A stretch of DNA of 36,285 nt from Clostridiales bacterium (GCA_019415945.1 DXYF01000040.1:1-36285); one strand, 5' to 3'; shown: positions 14,282 through 23,529, numbered from the stretch's first letter. The notes: generated from the sequence alone by a model not told the origin. Made by a program: numbers and translations.

Positions 14282-15352
14282 TTATTTTTGTTTGATTGAT
14301 TTTATGGAATATAAAAAGCATATGGATGCACCTATTAACGCTGCGGCGGAAATTACGGTTCCGCCGTATATTTCCGGGGAGTCTATTGCAGATGTTGAAA
14401 ATACCTGCGTGCTTACAGGAAAAAGTTTTGTTCCCAAATAAACAAGGAATGCGGTTATGATTCCCTGTATAATTCTCACAAGAAAAAATAAAACCTTGCT
14501 GATTTTAAGTTTTCCGAGAGCTGAAAAAATTTGAAAATGAACGCACAGACCTCCGAACCCTATTGCAAATGCACTCATCTCAAGAGTTGATTCACTTGAC
14601 AAAAAATTGACGGCAGAGCAAACCTCAAGCAGACAGTAAACCGCCCCTTTTGCAAAATTTTTGCTTATCACCTGCGAAATTATTTCCGTAAATGCAGAAA
14701 ATAAAACCACAAAGGCACAAATGCTTAAAATTCCCTTTGCACCCTCCGCTGCACTGTCAACTATTGCAGCCGAAACAGAAACGGGCTTAACGGATGTTTT
14801 TTTCTCGGCGTCGCAGTTATCGTGAGATTTAGCAAAAAGTTTAAGAATAAATCCCGTAAAAATAACGGAAATAATCTGAGAGCCGAAAATAATAAGCCCG
14901 ACAGCACTGCTGTTATATAGAGAGGCTCCCACAAAGCTTATAATAAACCCCGGTCCCGCACAAACGGCAAACAGTGCCGCCCTTTTGCACTCGCTTTCGC
15001 AGGCGGCTTTGCTTTCATAAAGCTGTGAAATTCCCTTTGCACCAACAGGGTATCCGCCCAGCATACTCAAAAGTATGACCGGTGCAAAACTTCCCGAAAG
15101 ACCAAAGAGTGCTTTTGTAATTTTACTCAAAGGTTTGCCTGCTTTTTGAGCCAAGCCGCTTTTAACAATAAAAGTCGATGCCGCCATAAACGGAAAAAGC
15201 GACGGAACCAAAACATTCAGGCAAAGACTGATTCCTTTTAAAGCCCCTTTTGAGCAGCTTTGCTGAAAAACAATAATTGAGGTACACACAGCTGCGGTTG
15301 CCAGAGCGACCGCGGCTGTTTTTGCTTTTCCTATATTCGCATTAATATACAT
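14282..15352 (-). CDS. ylbJ: Sporulation integral membrane protein YlbJ
   Basis: 356 aa from the ATG at 15352, with about eight membrane segments and the typical YlbJ/nucleoside-gate pattern: LNVLVPSLFPFMAAST, the LLSMLGGYPVGAKGI loop and AVCAGPGFIISFVGA, then the C-terminal half with GFGGLCVHFQIFSAL. In B. subtilis ylbJ is a mother-cell (sigma-E) gene needed for spore cortex formation. A longer frame reaches 15451, but it would overlap the divergent yqfC start and add non-family residues. The ATG at 15352 has GGTGAT a few bases upstream and begins MYINANIGKAK. It is first in the apparent ylbJ-asnB-PAP2 unit and divergent from yqfC-yqfD. Confidence 0.9.
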   Translation of the reverse strand: MYINANIGKAKTAAVALATAAVCTSIIVFQQSCSKGALKGISLCLNVLVPSLFPFMAASTFIVKSGLAQKAGKPLSKITKALFGLSGSFAPVILLSMLGGYPVGAKGISQLYESKAACESECKRAALFAVCAGPGFIISFVGASLYNSSAVGLIIFGSQIISVIFTGFILKLFAKSHDNCDAEKKTSVKPVSVSAAIVDSAAEGAKGILSICAFVVLFSAFTEIISQVISKNFAKGAVYCLLEVCSAVNFLSSESTLEMSAFAIGFGGLCVHFQIFSALGKLKISKVLFFLVRIIQGIITAFLVYLGTKLFPVSTQVFSTSAIDSPEIYGGTVISAAALIGASICFLYSIKSIKQK

Positions 15353-15425
15353 ATCAATCACCAATAATATATATGACCTGATTTGCATAAAAATTAAATG
15401 ATACTGATAAATGGGAGAGATTTTT

Positions 15426-15695
15426 TTGCAAAAAAATAAGGAAAAAAACAATCGTGGCAGCTATGCTCCTTTGGGACTTGATATGGGCGGTATGCCTACG
15501 GTTGAAATGCTCGGCAACAGGAGAATAACGCTTGAGGGCTCAACCGGAATTTTGCTTTACGAAAGTGACAATATAAAAATTAATACTAACAAAATGATTG
15601 TATCGTTTTGCGGAAGAGGTCTGTGCGTCAGATGTATTTCCTGTTCCTGCGTTGAAATAGAGGGTTTTATTACTAAAATAGAGTTTTTAACCTGA
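15426..15695 (+). CDS. yqfC: Sporulation protein YqfC
   Basis: 89 aa with the YabP/YqfC family pattern: a short basic N-terminus, then PTVEMLGNRRITLEG, GILLYESDNIKINT and a C-terminal VEIEGFITKIEFL strand. In B. subtilis yqfC lies directly before yqfD, as here, and both belong to the mother-cell programme. The start is uncertain. TTG at 15426 has GGGAGAG six bases upstream and gives a family-length protein; the in-frame ATG at 15411 lies upstream of that RBS and has none of its own. The cysteine-rich segment FCGRGLCVRCISCSC is unusual against the B. subtilis protein, which has no such cluster as I recall it. Confidence 0.85.
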   Translation: MQKNKEKNNRGSYAPLGLDMGGMPTVEMLGNRRITLEGSTGILLYESDNIKINTNKMIVSFCGRGLCVRCISCSCVEIEGFITKIEFLT

Positions 15696-15704
15696 GGTGA
15701 TTAT

Positions 15705-16883
15705 GTGTTAGTAGAGTTTATCAGATTTTTTCGAGGATATGTGGATTTTACTGCAAAAGGAAAATTTCCCGAGCGTTTTTTGAATATTACGGCACGCTAC
15801 GGTATAAATTTGTGGAATGCACAGCCTTCACAAAACTGCATAGACGCATCAATGTATCTCAGCGACTACCGAAAAATACGATTTGCGGCAAAAAAATCGG
15901 GAGTAAAAACGAAAATAAAGGCAAAGCACGGAATACCGTTTACCGTACAAAAATATAAAGGGAGAATAGGACTGCCGATAGGTGCGGCGGCGGGAGTGAT
16001 GCTGATTATAGTGCTGTCAAATTTTATTTGGTCGGTGAGTGTAAAAGGTGCCGAAAATGTAAGTGACACAAAAATTATACAGGTACTGGAGAGCAACGGA
16101 GTAAAAACCGGTGCGTATAAGAATAACATTGATGTTCAAAAGGTCGAACGGGATATAATGCTTGAAATCAGCGAAATAGGATGGATGAGTGTAAATATTA
16201 CGGGCAATATTGCTTCGGTTGAAATAAAAGAAAAAGCCCAAAAGCCTGAAATAAAAACAAGCACGGTGCCGTGTAACATAAAAGCAAAGGCGGACGGAGT
16301 AATTACAAAAATTAATGCAAAAAGCGGAGAAGTACAGCTTCAAAAGGGAAGCGGAGTTACAAAGGGTGATTTGCTTGTAAGCGGTATAATTGAAACAAAA
16401 ATGAACACTATACAATATGTTCGGGCTGATGCGGATGTGTATGCGGATGTAGCATATGAAAAAACTGTTTCAATAAAGCGGGATTATGAATACACATTTC
16501 CAAACGGCGAAGAAACTTTTCGTGAAAGAGGATTTTTGCTTTGGTTTGAAGTGCCTGTAAGTTTATCGTTTTCTTCGTATGAAAATTCAATTTTCAGTGA
16601 AAAAACCGAAAATATAATCTGCAACAATACAATTTTGCCTATCGGAATTAAAACGAGTACGCAGTCAAATCTTATAACCGTAAAAAAATCAACGCAAAAG
16701 TCCGATGCGGAAAAAATTTTTATGAATGATTTATTGCTCTATGAGGCTTTTGAAATGAAAGACAGCAGGGTAGTAAGCAAAAATACTGCCGTTACTCAAA
16801 TAAATGATGAATTTTTGTGTAAGGCAAGCTATGTTTTTAACGAAAATATAGCCTACAGTGAAGAATTCAGCGTGACAGATTAA
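15705..16883 (+). CDS. yqfD: Sporulation protein YqfD
   Basis: 392 aa, the size of B. subtilis YqfD. The N-terminal cytoplasmic domain shows VEFIRFFRGYVDFTAKGKFPERFLN and a basic stretch. A membrane segment sits at about 88-110 (IGLPIGAAAGVMLIIVLSN). The extracytoplasmic part has the POTRA-like repeat VKGAENVSDTKIIQVLESNGVKTG, then the typical MLEISEIGWMSVNITG and VEIKEK. The start is GTG at 15705 with GAGGTGA four bases upstream. An overlapping ATG at 15703 runs into TAG after two codons. It is 9 bases after yqfC, so co-transcribed. The function in spore development is not known in molecular terms. Confidence 0.93.
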   Translation: MLVEFIRFFRGYVDFTAKGKFPERFLNITARYGINLWNAQPSQNCIDASMYLSDYRKIRFAAKKSGVKTKIKAKHGIPFTVQKYKGRIGLPIGAAAGVMLIIVLSNFIWSVSVKGAENVSDTKIIQVLESNGVKTGAYKNNIDVQKVERDIMLEISEIGWMSVNITGNIASVEIKEKAQKPEIKTSTVPCNIKAKADGVITKINAKSGEVQLQKGSGVTKGDLLVSGIIETKMNTIQYVRADADVYADVAYEKTVSIKRDYEYTFPNGEETFRERGFLLWFEVPVSLSFSSYENSIFSEKTENIICNNTILPIGIKTSTQSNLITVKKSTQKSDAEKIFMNDLLLYEAFEMKDSRVVSKNTAVTQINDEFLCKASYVFNENIAYSEEFSVTD

Positions 16884-16935
16884 GTAAGATATGATAAAAT
16901 TAAAGTAAAATTATTTGTAATTAGGAATTGATTAT

Positions 16936-17709
16936 ATGAGAATACTGTGTATAGGTGATGTTGTAGGAGGCATCGGCTGTGATTTTCTCCGTAAAACTCT
17001 GCCTGCAATAAAGAAAGCATATGCGATAGATTTTGTAATCTGCAACGGTGAGAATTCTTCCGACGGAAACGGAATAACTCCCGTTTCGGCAAGATTTTTG
17101 TTTGACAGCGGAGTAAATGCAATAACGCTCGGAAATCATACCTTTCGCAGAAAGGAAGCGTATGAATATATTGACGAAAACCCTTTTATTGCCCGTCCTG
17201 CAAATTTTCCCGAAAAAACAACGCCCGGAACGGGTATACTAAATATTGATACGGGAAGAAGAATAATTACGGTTATCAATGTTATGGGCAATATGTGTAT
17301 GGATAACTACCTCAACTGTGCTTTTGAAACTGTGGACAAAATGCTTGAAAAAGCGGACGGAAAAATAATAATTGTAGACTTTCATGCGGAAACTACAAGC
17401 GAAAAGCGTGCAATGGGATATTATCTTGACGGAAGAGCGTCTGTTGTTTTCGGAACTCATACTCATGTTCAGACCTCGGACTGCCAGATACTGCCCGGCG
17501 GAACAGGTTATATTACCGATGTAGGTATGACGGGAACCGTTCATTCTGTTTTGGGTGTGAAAAACGAAATAATTATCGAAAAGCTCAAAACTAAGCTTCC
17601 GGCTCGTTTTGACCTTGCAAAAGGAGAATGTAAAATGGAATGTGCGGTATTTGATATTGACGACAGCAGCGGAAAATGTGTATCCTGTGAAGCGATGAGG
17701 ATTGAATAA
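16936..17709 (+). CDS. ymdB: YmdB family metallophosphoesterase
   Basis: 257 aa, a dinuclear-metal phosphodiesterase of the TIGR00282 family; B. subtilis YmdB cleaves 2',3'-cyclic nucleotides and influences biofilm and motility choice. Motifs in order: GDVVGG at 7-12 (metal Asp8), NGENSSDG at 37-44, GNHTF at 66-70, FHAETTSEKRAMGYYLDG near 150 and GTHTHVQT near 175. These supply the usual Asp, Asn, Glu and His ligands. The length is usual (about 260). It lies 52 bases after yqfD in the same orientation, with no clear promoter between. Confidence 0.93.
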   Translation: MRILCIGDVVGGIGCDFLRKTLPAIKKAYAIDFVICNGENSSDGNGITPVSARFLFDSGVNAITLGNHTFRRKEAYEYIDENPFIARPANFPEKTTPGTGILNIDTGRRIITVINVMGNMCMDNYLNCAFETVDKMLEKADGKIIIVDFHAETTSEKRAMGYYLDGRASVVFGTHTHVQTSDCQILPGGTGYITDVGMTGTVHSVLGVKNEIIIEKLKTKLPARFDLAKGECKMECAVFDIDDSSGKCVSCEAMRIE

Positions 17710-17739
17710 TTTGGATATGGTATAAATCTGTTTTTTCTA

Positions 17740-17768
17740 TTGCAAAAAGATTGTAAAGACGATATAAT
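17740..17768 (+). promoter_or_regulatory. Promoter upstream of fakA
   Basis: TTGCAA (17740-17745), 17 bp, TATAAT (17763-17768), about 53 bases before the fakA start. Confidence 0.7.
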
Positions 17769-17821
17769 AAACATATTAAATTGTGTAATAAGTTTGTACA
17801 TTAAAAAGGATGTGCTATTTT

Positions 17822-19453
17822 ATGATTAACGGAAAACTGTTAAAAGATGCTGTTATTTCCGGTGCCAATAATATCAGCAGGCAAAAAAATAAAATAAATG
17901 ACTTAAATATTTTTCCCGTGCCTGACGGCGATACCGGAACGAATATGTCTATGACCGTAATGGCTGCGGCAAAGGCTCTTGAAGAGTATCAGGGCAGCAA
18001 TGCAGGTGAGGCTGCAGGTATTGTGGCGTCGGCTATGCTGCGTGGTGCAAGAGGCAATTCCGGAGTTATAACATCTCTCATATTCAGGGGTTTTGCACAA
18101 GGGCTTAAGGATATGGAAGAGGTAAACGGAAAAAATCTTGCAGCGGCTCTCGGAATAGGCGTTGACGCCGCGTATAAGGCTGTAATGAAGCCCACCGAGG
18201 GAACAATCCTTACAGTCGCAAGAATGTCATACGAGGCGGGCGTTGAGGCTGCAAAGCGTAACAGCAGTGCAGCTTTTGTCTGGAAAGCTATTTGCGATAA
18301 GGCAAACGAAGCACTTTTGATTACTCCCGAGCTTCTGCCTGTTCTTAAAAAGGCGGGCGTTGTTGACGCCGGCGGCAAAGGTCTTTGTGCAATATTTGAG
18401 GGTATGCTGTCTGTTATCAAGGACGGCGTTATTGTCGAGTATGACGACTCACAAAGCGTTACCGTTGATACATTTGACAGTGCGGCGGCTGAATTTGATG
18501 AGGATATTAACTTTACCTACTGTACGGAATTTATCGTCGGCAGAGATTCGGAAATTGATACCGATCCTCAAAAGCTCCGCGAATATCTCGAAACTATAGG
18601 CGACTGTGTTGTGGTTGTAAGCGATGACGAAATAATCAAGGTTCATGTTCACACAGAACAGCCGGGCAACGCTCTTACAAAGGGTCTTGAATTCGGTCAG
18701 CTTCTCACAACGAAAATTGAAAATATGAAAGAACAGCACAAAAATGTTAAAAAGAGCAAAAAAGAAGTCTTTACTCCCGCCGAACCTGTAGAAAACATCG
18801 GTTTTGTTGCTGTTGCAGCGGGCGATGGATTAAAGGAACTGTTCAAGGATTTGGGATGTACAAATGTCGTATCGGGCGGTCAGAGCATGAATCCGAGTAC
18901 CGATGATATTTATGAGGCAGTAATGGCTACTCCCGCAAAAAATGTAATTGTTCTGCCTAATAACAAGAACATCGTGCTTGCGGCTGAACAGACCGTGCCC
19001 ATGGTAACAGACAGAAATGTGGTAATTGTACCTACCCGTACAATTCCTCAGGGTATGACGGCTATGCTCAATTTTGACCCTGAAATTTCGGCCGAAAGCA
19101 ATGCACAGCTGATGATGGACTCAGCGGCAAATGTGGGAACCGGTCTTGTAACATTTGCTGCACGCAGCAGTGAATTCGGAGGTAAGAAGATTAAAGAGGG
19201 CGATATAATCGCACTTGAAAACGGCAAACTTACTATTACCGAAAAAAGCCCCGTAAAGGCTCTTGTAAAGCTTGCTAAAAATATGGTTCACAAAGACAGC
19301 TCGTTTATTACTCTCATATACGGAGAGGACGTAAGCGACGCCGACGCAAAAACAGCGTATGAGGAGCTTTGTGATAAGTTTGGCTCACGCACGGATATTT
19401 CGCTTGTGAAGGGCGATCAGCCTATTTACTACTTTATTTTGAGCGTGGAATAA
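17822..19453 (+). CDS. fakA: DAK2-domain fatty acid kinase, FakA/YloV type
   Basis: 543 aa. FakA phosphorylates fatty acids held by a FakB (DegV-type) protein to acyl-phosphates for phospholipid synthesis. The N-terminal Dhak-like kinase domain carries the nucleotide/metal motif PVPDGDTGTNM near 32-42 and the ARGNSGVI loop near 77. The middle domain has YCTEFIV and HVHTEQPG, and the C-terminal domain resembles the FakB-interacting region. The start is ATG 17822, with the near-perfect RBS AAGGATGTG seven bases upstream; an in-frame ATG at 17810 lies within that RBS. No fakB gene is in the window. Confidence 0.9.
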   Translation: MINGKLLKDAVISGANNISRQKNKINDLNIFPVPDGDTGTNMSMTVMAAAKALEEYQGSNAGEAAGIVASAMLRGARGNSGVITSLIFRGFAQGLKDMEEVNGKNLAAALGIGVDAAYKAVMKPTEGTILTVARMSYEAGVEAAKRNSSAAFVWKAICDKANEALLITPELLPVLKKAGVVDAGGKGLCAIFEGMLSVIKDGVIVEYDDSQSVTVDTFDSAAAEFDEDINFTYCTEFIVGRDSEIDTDPQKLREYLETIGDCVVVVSDDEIIKVHVHTEQPGNALTKGLEFGQLLTTKIENMKEQHKNVKKSKKEVFTPAEPVENIGFVAVAAGDGLKELFKDLGCTNVVSGGQSMNPSTDDIYEAVMATPAKNVIVLPNNKNIVLAAEQTVPMVTDRNVVIVPTRTIPQGMTAMLNFDPEISAESNAQLMMDSAANVGTGLVTFAARSSEFGGKKIKEGDIIALENGKLTITEKSPVKALVKLAKNMVHKDSSFITLIYGEDVSDADAKTAYEELCDKFGSRTDISLVKGDQPIYYFILSVE

Positions 19454-19465
19454 TATGATAACTGT

Positions 19466-19488
19466 GGGCATGATACTGCGTCATGCCC
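19466..19488 (+). other. Hairpin between fakA and recG
   Basis: A perfect 8-bp stem GGGCATGA / TCATGCCC with a 7-nt loop, followed by only three T. It is too weak at the 3' side for a confident terminator; partial attenuation or RNA stability is possible. It sits 9 bases before the recG RBS. Confidence 0.5.
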
Positions 19489-19509
19489 TTTACTTGTAAG
19501 GATATAAAT

Positions 19510-21555
19510 ATGGCTTCACTATATAAAATGCCGATTTCAAATTTAAGCGGTATAGGAGCAAAGCGTGCCGAGCTGTTCAAAAAGCTCGGAATTAACAGCG
19601 TGGGTGACTTGCTTAATTTTTATCCCCGAACTTATGAGGATTGGTGTACCGTTAAGAAAATCGAAAAACTGCAATACGGAGGCATGTGCTGCATAAAGGC
19701 TGTGCTCGGAACTCCTGTTTCCGACTCAAGAATCAGCGGCGGAAGGATTGTTTCAAAAGCGGTTGTCTATGATGACACAGGCTCTTTGCAGGTGTTGTTT
19801 TTTAATAATAAATACATAAGCTCAATGCTCAAAGGCGGGACGGAATACTATTTCTACGGCAGAGTTACAAGCAGTGCCTACGGTGCACAGATGATTTCAC
19901 CAACTTTTTCTCCCGTGAGCGACGGAGTAAAAATACACCCGATTTATCGTCAGACGGCAGGTCTTGTCAGCAGGACAATATCGAATGCGGTGAAACAGGC
20001 TCTTTCTCTGCTTCCTAAGACAATAAACGACCCGTTGCCGGAACAGGTAAGAAATATATTTGATTTGTGCGGTTTAAGACAGGCGTTAAACGATATACAT
20101 TTTCCGAAAAATAAAGAGAGTCTTGAGAAAGCCCGCAAACGACTTGTTGCCGAAGAACTTGTCGTGCTTAATCTCGGTATGAGAAATTTGCGTGAGCTGA
20201 GCAGAACACAAAGCGGCGTAAAAATTAAAAAGAGCTTTTCAAAGGAATTTGAAGCGTTGCTGCCTTTTACAATGACAAACGCACAAAAAAGAGCGATAGG
20301 CGACTGCGTAAACGATCTTACAACAAAATCGACCTCTATGAACAGATTAGTTCAGGGCGATGTCGGTTCGGGAAAAACCGCGGTTGCAGCTTCTGTTTGC
20401 TACACGGTTGTAAAAAACGGATTTCAGGCGGCTTTTATGGCTCCCACGGAAATTTTGGCAAATCAGCATTTTCAAACATTTAAAAAATTGCTTGAAAATA
20501 CAGATATTAATGTGGCACTGCTTACGGGTTCGTTAAAGGAATCCGAGAAAAAGCGTGTAAGACAGGAATTGTCAGAAGGGAAAATTGACCTTGTAATCGG
20601 CACGCACGCTTTGATTACGGATAAAACCGAGTTTAAAAATCTCGGTCTTGCGGTAACCGACGAGCAGCACCGCTTTGGCGTCGCACAGCGTGCAAAACTG
20701 CTTTGTAAGGGCGAAAATCCGCATCTTCTCGTAATGAGTGCAACCCCCATACCGAGAACGCTGGGACTTATAATATTCGGTGATCTCGATATTTCAGTGA
20801 TTGACGAGCTGCCGCCGTCGAGAAAGCCCGTAAAAACCGTGCTGATGAATTCAATTCACCGAAAACGGATTTATGACTTTATAAAAAGTGAGATAAATTC
20901 AGGCAGACAGGCGTATATAGTTTGTCCTCTTGTAGAGGAGGGTGAGCTTGAAAACATTGCGTCTGCAGAGGAATATGCGGCAGAGCTTATGCTGCGGGAA
21001 TTTTCAGATATTCCCGTAGGGATTGTGCACGGCAAGATGAAGTCAAACGAAAAAGACGAGGTAATGGAAAAATTTGCCTCGGGTGAATACTCACTTCTCG
21101 TTGCAACTACCGTTATTGAGGTTGGAGTCGATGTGCCTAACAGCTCTGTTATGGTAATTGAAAACGCAGAACGGTTCGGTCTTTCTCAGCTTCATCAGCT
21201 GAGGGGAAGAGTAGGCAGAGGGGAATTTCAATCTTACTGCGTGCTTGTCAGCGACAGCAAAAATCCCTCGACTTTGGCTCGGCTCGAAACTCTGTGCAAA
21301 ACAAACGACGGTTTTGTGATTGCCGACGAGGATTTAAAAATGAGAGGTCCGGGTGACTTTTTCGGCGAAAGACAGCATGGACTTCCGCAGATGTCGATAG
21401 CTGACTTTGCCGATACCAAAAGTCTTGAACTTTCTCAAAAAATAGCAGATTATATAATTTTTGTATACAAGGATATCAGATGCGATGAGCTTCGTTTGCT
21501 TAGAGCAGAGATTGAAAGGCTCTTTGAACGAGGCGGACAAAATAACTTGAATTAA
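19510..21555 (+). CDS. recG: ATP-dependent DNA helicase RecG
   Basis: 681 aa, a fork-reversing and branch-migrating helicase used in recombination and replication restart. The N-terminal wedge/OB domain (about 1-230) starts ISNLSGIGAKRAELFKKLGI. The helicase core has Walker A GDVGSGKT near 284, the DEQH box near 385, SATPIPRTL, and the C-terminal QLRGRVGRG arginine-finger motif followed by the TRG-like MRGPGDFFGERQHG. The size is normal. ATG 19510 has AAGGAT six bases upstream; the longer frame from 19483 would run through the fakA-recG hairpin. Confidence 0.96.
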   Translation: MASLYKMPISNLSGIGAKRAELFKKLGINSVGDLLNFYPRTYEDWCTVKKIEKLQYGGMCCIKAVLGTPVSDSRISGGRIVSKAVVYDDTGSLQVLFFNNKYISSMLKGGTEYYFYGRVTSSAYGAQMISPTFSPVSDGVKIHPIYRQTAGLVSRTISNAVKQALSLLPKTINDPLPEQVRNIFDLCGLRQALNDIHFPKNKESLEKARKRLVAEELVVLNLGMRNLRELSRTQSGVKIKKSFSKEFEALLPFTMTNAQKRAIGDCVNDLTTKSTSMNRLVQGDVGSGKTAVAASVCYTVVKNGFQAAFMAPTEILANQHFQTFKKLLENTDINVALLTGSLKESEKKRVRQELSEGKIDLVIGTHALITDKTEFKNLGLAVTDEQHRFGVAQRAKLLCKGENPHLLVMSATPIPRTLGLIIFGDLDISVIDELPPSRKPVKTVLMNSIHRKRIYDFIKSEINSGRQAYIVCPLVEEGELENIASAEEYAAELMLREFSDIPVGIVHGKMKSNEKDEVMEKFASGEYSLLVATTVIEVGVDVPNSSVMVIENAERFGLSQLHQLRGRVGRGEFQSYCVLVSDSKNPSTLARLETLCKTNDGFVIADEDLKMRGPGDFFGERQHGLPQMSIADFADTKSLELSQKIADYIIFVYKDIRCDELRLLRAEIERLFERGGQNNLN

Positions 21556-21579
21556 CAGATAAGGGGAGAATACCTACTG

Positions 21580-22926
21580 ATGAAAATTAAGTCGATAAAG
21601 ATAATTTCATTGCTTTTAATATTAATTGTAATGTTTTGTTCATCATTTTTTACGGTCGGGGCTATATCCTATCCGAATGATGTAAAAACCGAGTCGGATT
21701 CAATTCTTCTTGTAAATATGGATTCCGGTCAGACGGTTTTTGAGAAGAACGCTGATGAAAAACGCTACCCCGCTTCGACAACTAAAATTATGACATACAT
21801 AATCGTCGTGGAAAGTATTGATGATCTCGACAATACCCGCGTTCCTATAAAGGAATCGGTGCTCAAAAGGCTTGAGGGTACGGGAAGCTCACTTGCCAAC
21901 CTCGAACAGCACATCGGAGAAACGATGAGCGTAATTGATTTGCTTTACAGTATGATGGTGCCGTCGGGTAATGATGCGTCGGTAGTGCTTGCAGATTATG
22001 TCGGCGACGGTGATATTGATGCGTTTGTCGATATGATGAATAAAAAGGCAGAAGAGCTCGGATGTGAAAATACACATTTTGAAAATCCGGAAGGACTTCA
22101 TGATGAAAATCACTACACTACAGCACGCGATCTTTATAAGATTACATCTTATGCACTTACTTTGCCGAGATTTTCGGAAATTACAAATACTACTTCGTAT
22201 TACTGTGAGGGTGATGATTATCCGCTTGTCACTACAAACTATCTTATAAATCCAAACTATCCCGAATACTACTATATGTATGCAAAAGGCATAAAAACAG
22301 GAACAACCGACCAGGCAGGAAGATGCCTTGTTACGACGGCAACGGCAGACGGATATTCCTATATGGCAGTTTTGCTTCATGCTCCATACAAAGAGGGTGT
22401 AAGCGAGGAATACGGAACAATGACGGACGCCGCAAATTTGTTTCGCTGGGCACTAACTCAGCTTGAATTTGAAACGGTAGCAACTTCGTCAACTCCGATT
22501 TGTGAACAGAAGATTGAGCTTGCGTGGGGCAGAGATTCAGTTTTGCTTGTTCCCGAAAAGGATTTCAGTGCTATTGTACCTAAGGATTTAGAGGATGACC
22601 AGATAGTAATAGAAACAGATGTTCCCGAAAGTATTGACGCTCCAGTTGATACTAAAACGGTTGTCGGTACAGCAACAATTTACTACAAAAACAGCGACGG
22701 GGAAAAGCAGGAGATTACAAAGGTAAATCTTGTTCCCGACGAAAATATAGAAATGAGCGGAATACTCTTTGTTTTCAGAGTAATCGGAACCATTTTTAAG
22801 TCGTATTGGTTTCTTGTAATTATCGGAATTATCATAATAATTTTGCTGTGTTCTTTTATTTCTTCAAAAATCAGCAAGAAACGCAGTAAAGACAAAAGGC
22901 AGGTTAAGCGTTACCGTAATTTCTGA
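21580..22926 (+). CDS. Serine-type D-Ala-D-Ala carboxypeptidase (S11, DacF/DacB-like)
   Basis: A 448-aa low-molecular-weight penicillin-binding protein that trims the terminal D-Ala of peptidoglycan stem peptides. It has a signal peptide (hydrophobic 9-29), then S66-T-T-K69 in YPASTTKIMT with the catalytic Ser and Lys, SGN in MVPSGNDAS near 129, and KTG in KGIKTGTTDQAG near 239. The C-terminal part has a beta-rich domain and a membrane segment (about 402-428) ending in a basic tail. B. subtilis DacF and DacB act in spore cortex formation. Which paralogue this is cannot be told here, though sporulation genes are nearby. It starts 24 bases after recG with a GGGGAGA RBS. Confidence 0.93.
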   Translation: MKIKSIKIISLLLILIVMFCSSFFTVGAISYPNDVKTESDSILLVNMDSGQTVFEKNADEKRYPASTTKIMTYIIVVESIDDLDNTRVPIKESVLKRLEGTGSSLANLEQHIGETMSVIDLLYSMMVPSGNDASVVLADYVGDGDIDAFVDMMNKKAEELGCENTHFENPEGLHDENHYTTARDLYKITSYALTLPRFSEITNTTSYYCEGDDYPLVTTNYLINPNYPEYYYMYAKGIKTGTTDQAGRCLVTTATADGYSYMAVLLHAPYKEGVSEEYGTMTDAANLFRWALTQLEFETVATSSTPICEQKIELAWGRDSVLLVPEKDFSAIVPKDLEDDQIVIETDVPESIDAPVDTKTVVGTATIYYKNSDGEKQEITKVNLVPDENIEMSGILFVFRVIGTIFKSYWFLVIIGIIIIILLCSFISSKISKKRSKDKRQVKRYRNF

Positions 22927-22933
22927 TTTTAAA

Positions 22934-22957
22934 CACCGTTTGGCAATACAGACGGTG
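22934..22957 (+). other. Weak hairpin after the carboxypeptidase gene
   Basis: CACCGTTTG / CAGACGGTG pairs over nine positions with one mismatch and a 6-nt loop. No T run follows, so termination is doubtful. Confidence 0.35.
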
Positions 22958-22991
22958 AAAAAGTGTAACTGATTTGTAAATAATTCTTTAC

Positions 22992-23019
22992 TTGAATTTT
23001 AATCAATCTGTGTTATAAT
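22992..23019 (+). promoter_or_regulatory. Promoter of nrdR
   Basis: TTGAAT (22992-22997), 16 bp, TATAAT (23014-23019), 32 bases before the nrdR start. I found no NrdR-box-like dyad nearby. Confidence 0.7.
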
Positions 23020-23051
23020 TGCATTAGAGAATAATTATCGAGGTGCTGTGT

Positions 23052-23510
23052 ATGAGATGTCCGTATTGCGGTTATGAGGAAAGCAAGGTAATAGATTCAC
23101 GCTCTGCCGATGACGGAGAAAGAATCCGCAGAAGAAGAGAGTGTCTTGACTGCGGTAAGCGTTTTACAACTCACGAGGTCATTGAAACGGTTCCGCTGAT
23201 TGTAGTTAAGCGTGATAAGTCAAGAGAAGTTTTTGACCGCAATAAGCTTACGGCAGGTATTTTGCGAGCCTGTGAAAAACGCCCTGTTTCTATTGAACAG
23301 ATTGAGGAAATGGTTGACACAATAGAGGCAAAGCTTCAGAGCACACTTGACAGAGAGGTTACCACATTGCAAATAGGAGAGCTTGCGATGGATCAGCTAA
23401 AGAATGTTGACGAAGTTTCCTATGTTCGGTTCGCTTCCGTTTACCGTCAGTTTAAGGATATTAATACATTTATGGAGGAGCTTAACAAGCTTTTGACCGA
23501 GAAAAAGTAA
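23052..23510 (+). CDS. nrdR: Transcriptional repressor NrdR
   Basis: 152 aa, a nucleotide-sensing repressor of ribonucleotide reductase genes. The N-terminal zinc ribbon has CPYC at 3-6 and CLDC at 31-34, with the basic ERIRRRREC stretch between. The ATP-cone domain covers about 49-139. The size is typical (about 150). The start is ATG 23052, six bases after GAGGTG (23040-23045); an in-frame GTG at 23043 lies within the RBS. The unit has its own promoter and ends in a strong terminator. No nrd genes are in the window. Confidence 0.96.
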   Translation: MRCPYCGYEESKVIDSRSADDGERIRRRRECLDCGKRFTTHEVIETVPLIVVKRDKSREVFDRNKLTAGILRACEKRPVSIEQIEEMVDTIEAKLQSTLDREVTTLQIGELAMDQLKNVDEVSYVRFASVYRQFKDINTFMEELNKLLTEKK

Positions 23511-23529
23511 TTCTGTAAGAGTTGTTTGA

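Noticed and set aside
15353..15451. Longer ylbJ start at 15451
   Set aside because: The extension overlaps the start of the divergent yqfC gene, has no RBS and adds residues outside the family; ATG 15352 has an RBS.
22934..22957. Terminator after the carboxypeptidase gene
   Set aside because: The hairpin has a mismatch and no T run; listed only as a weak structure.
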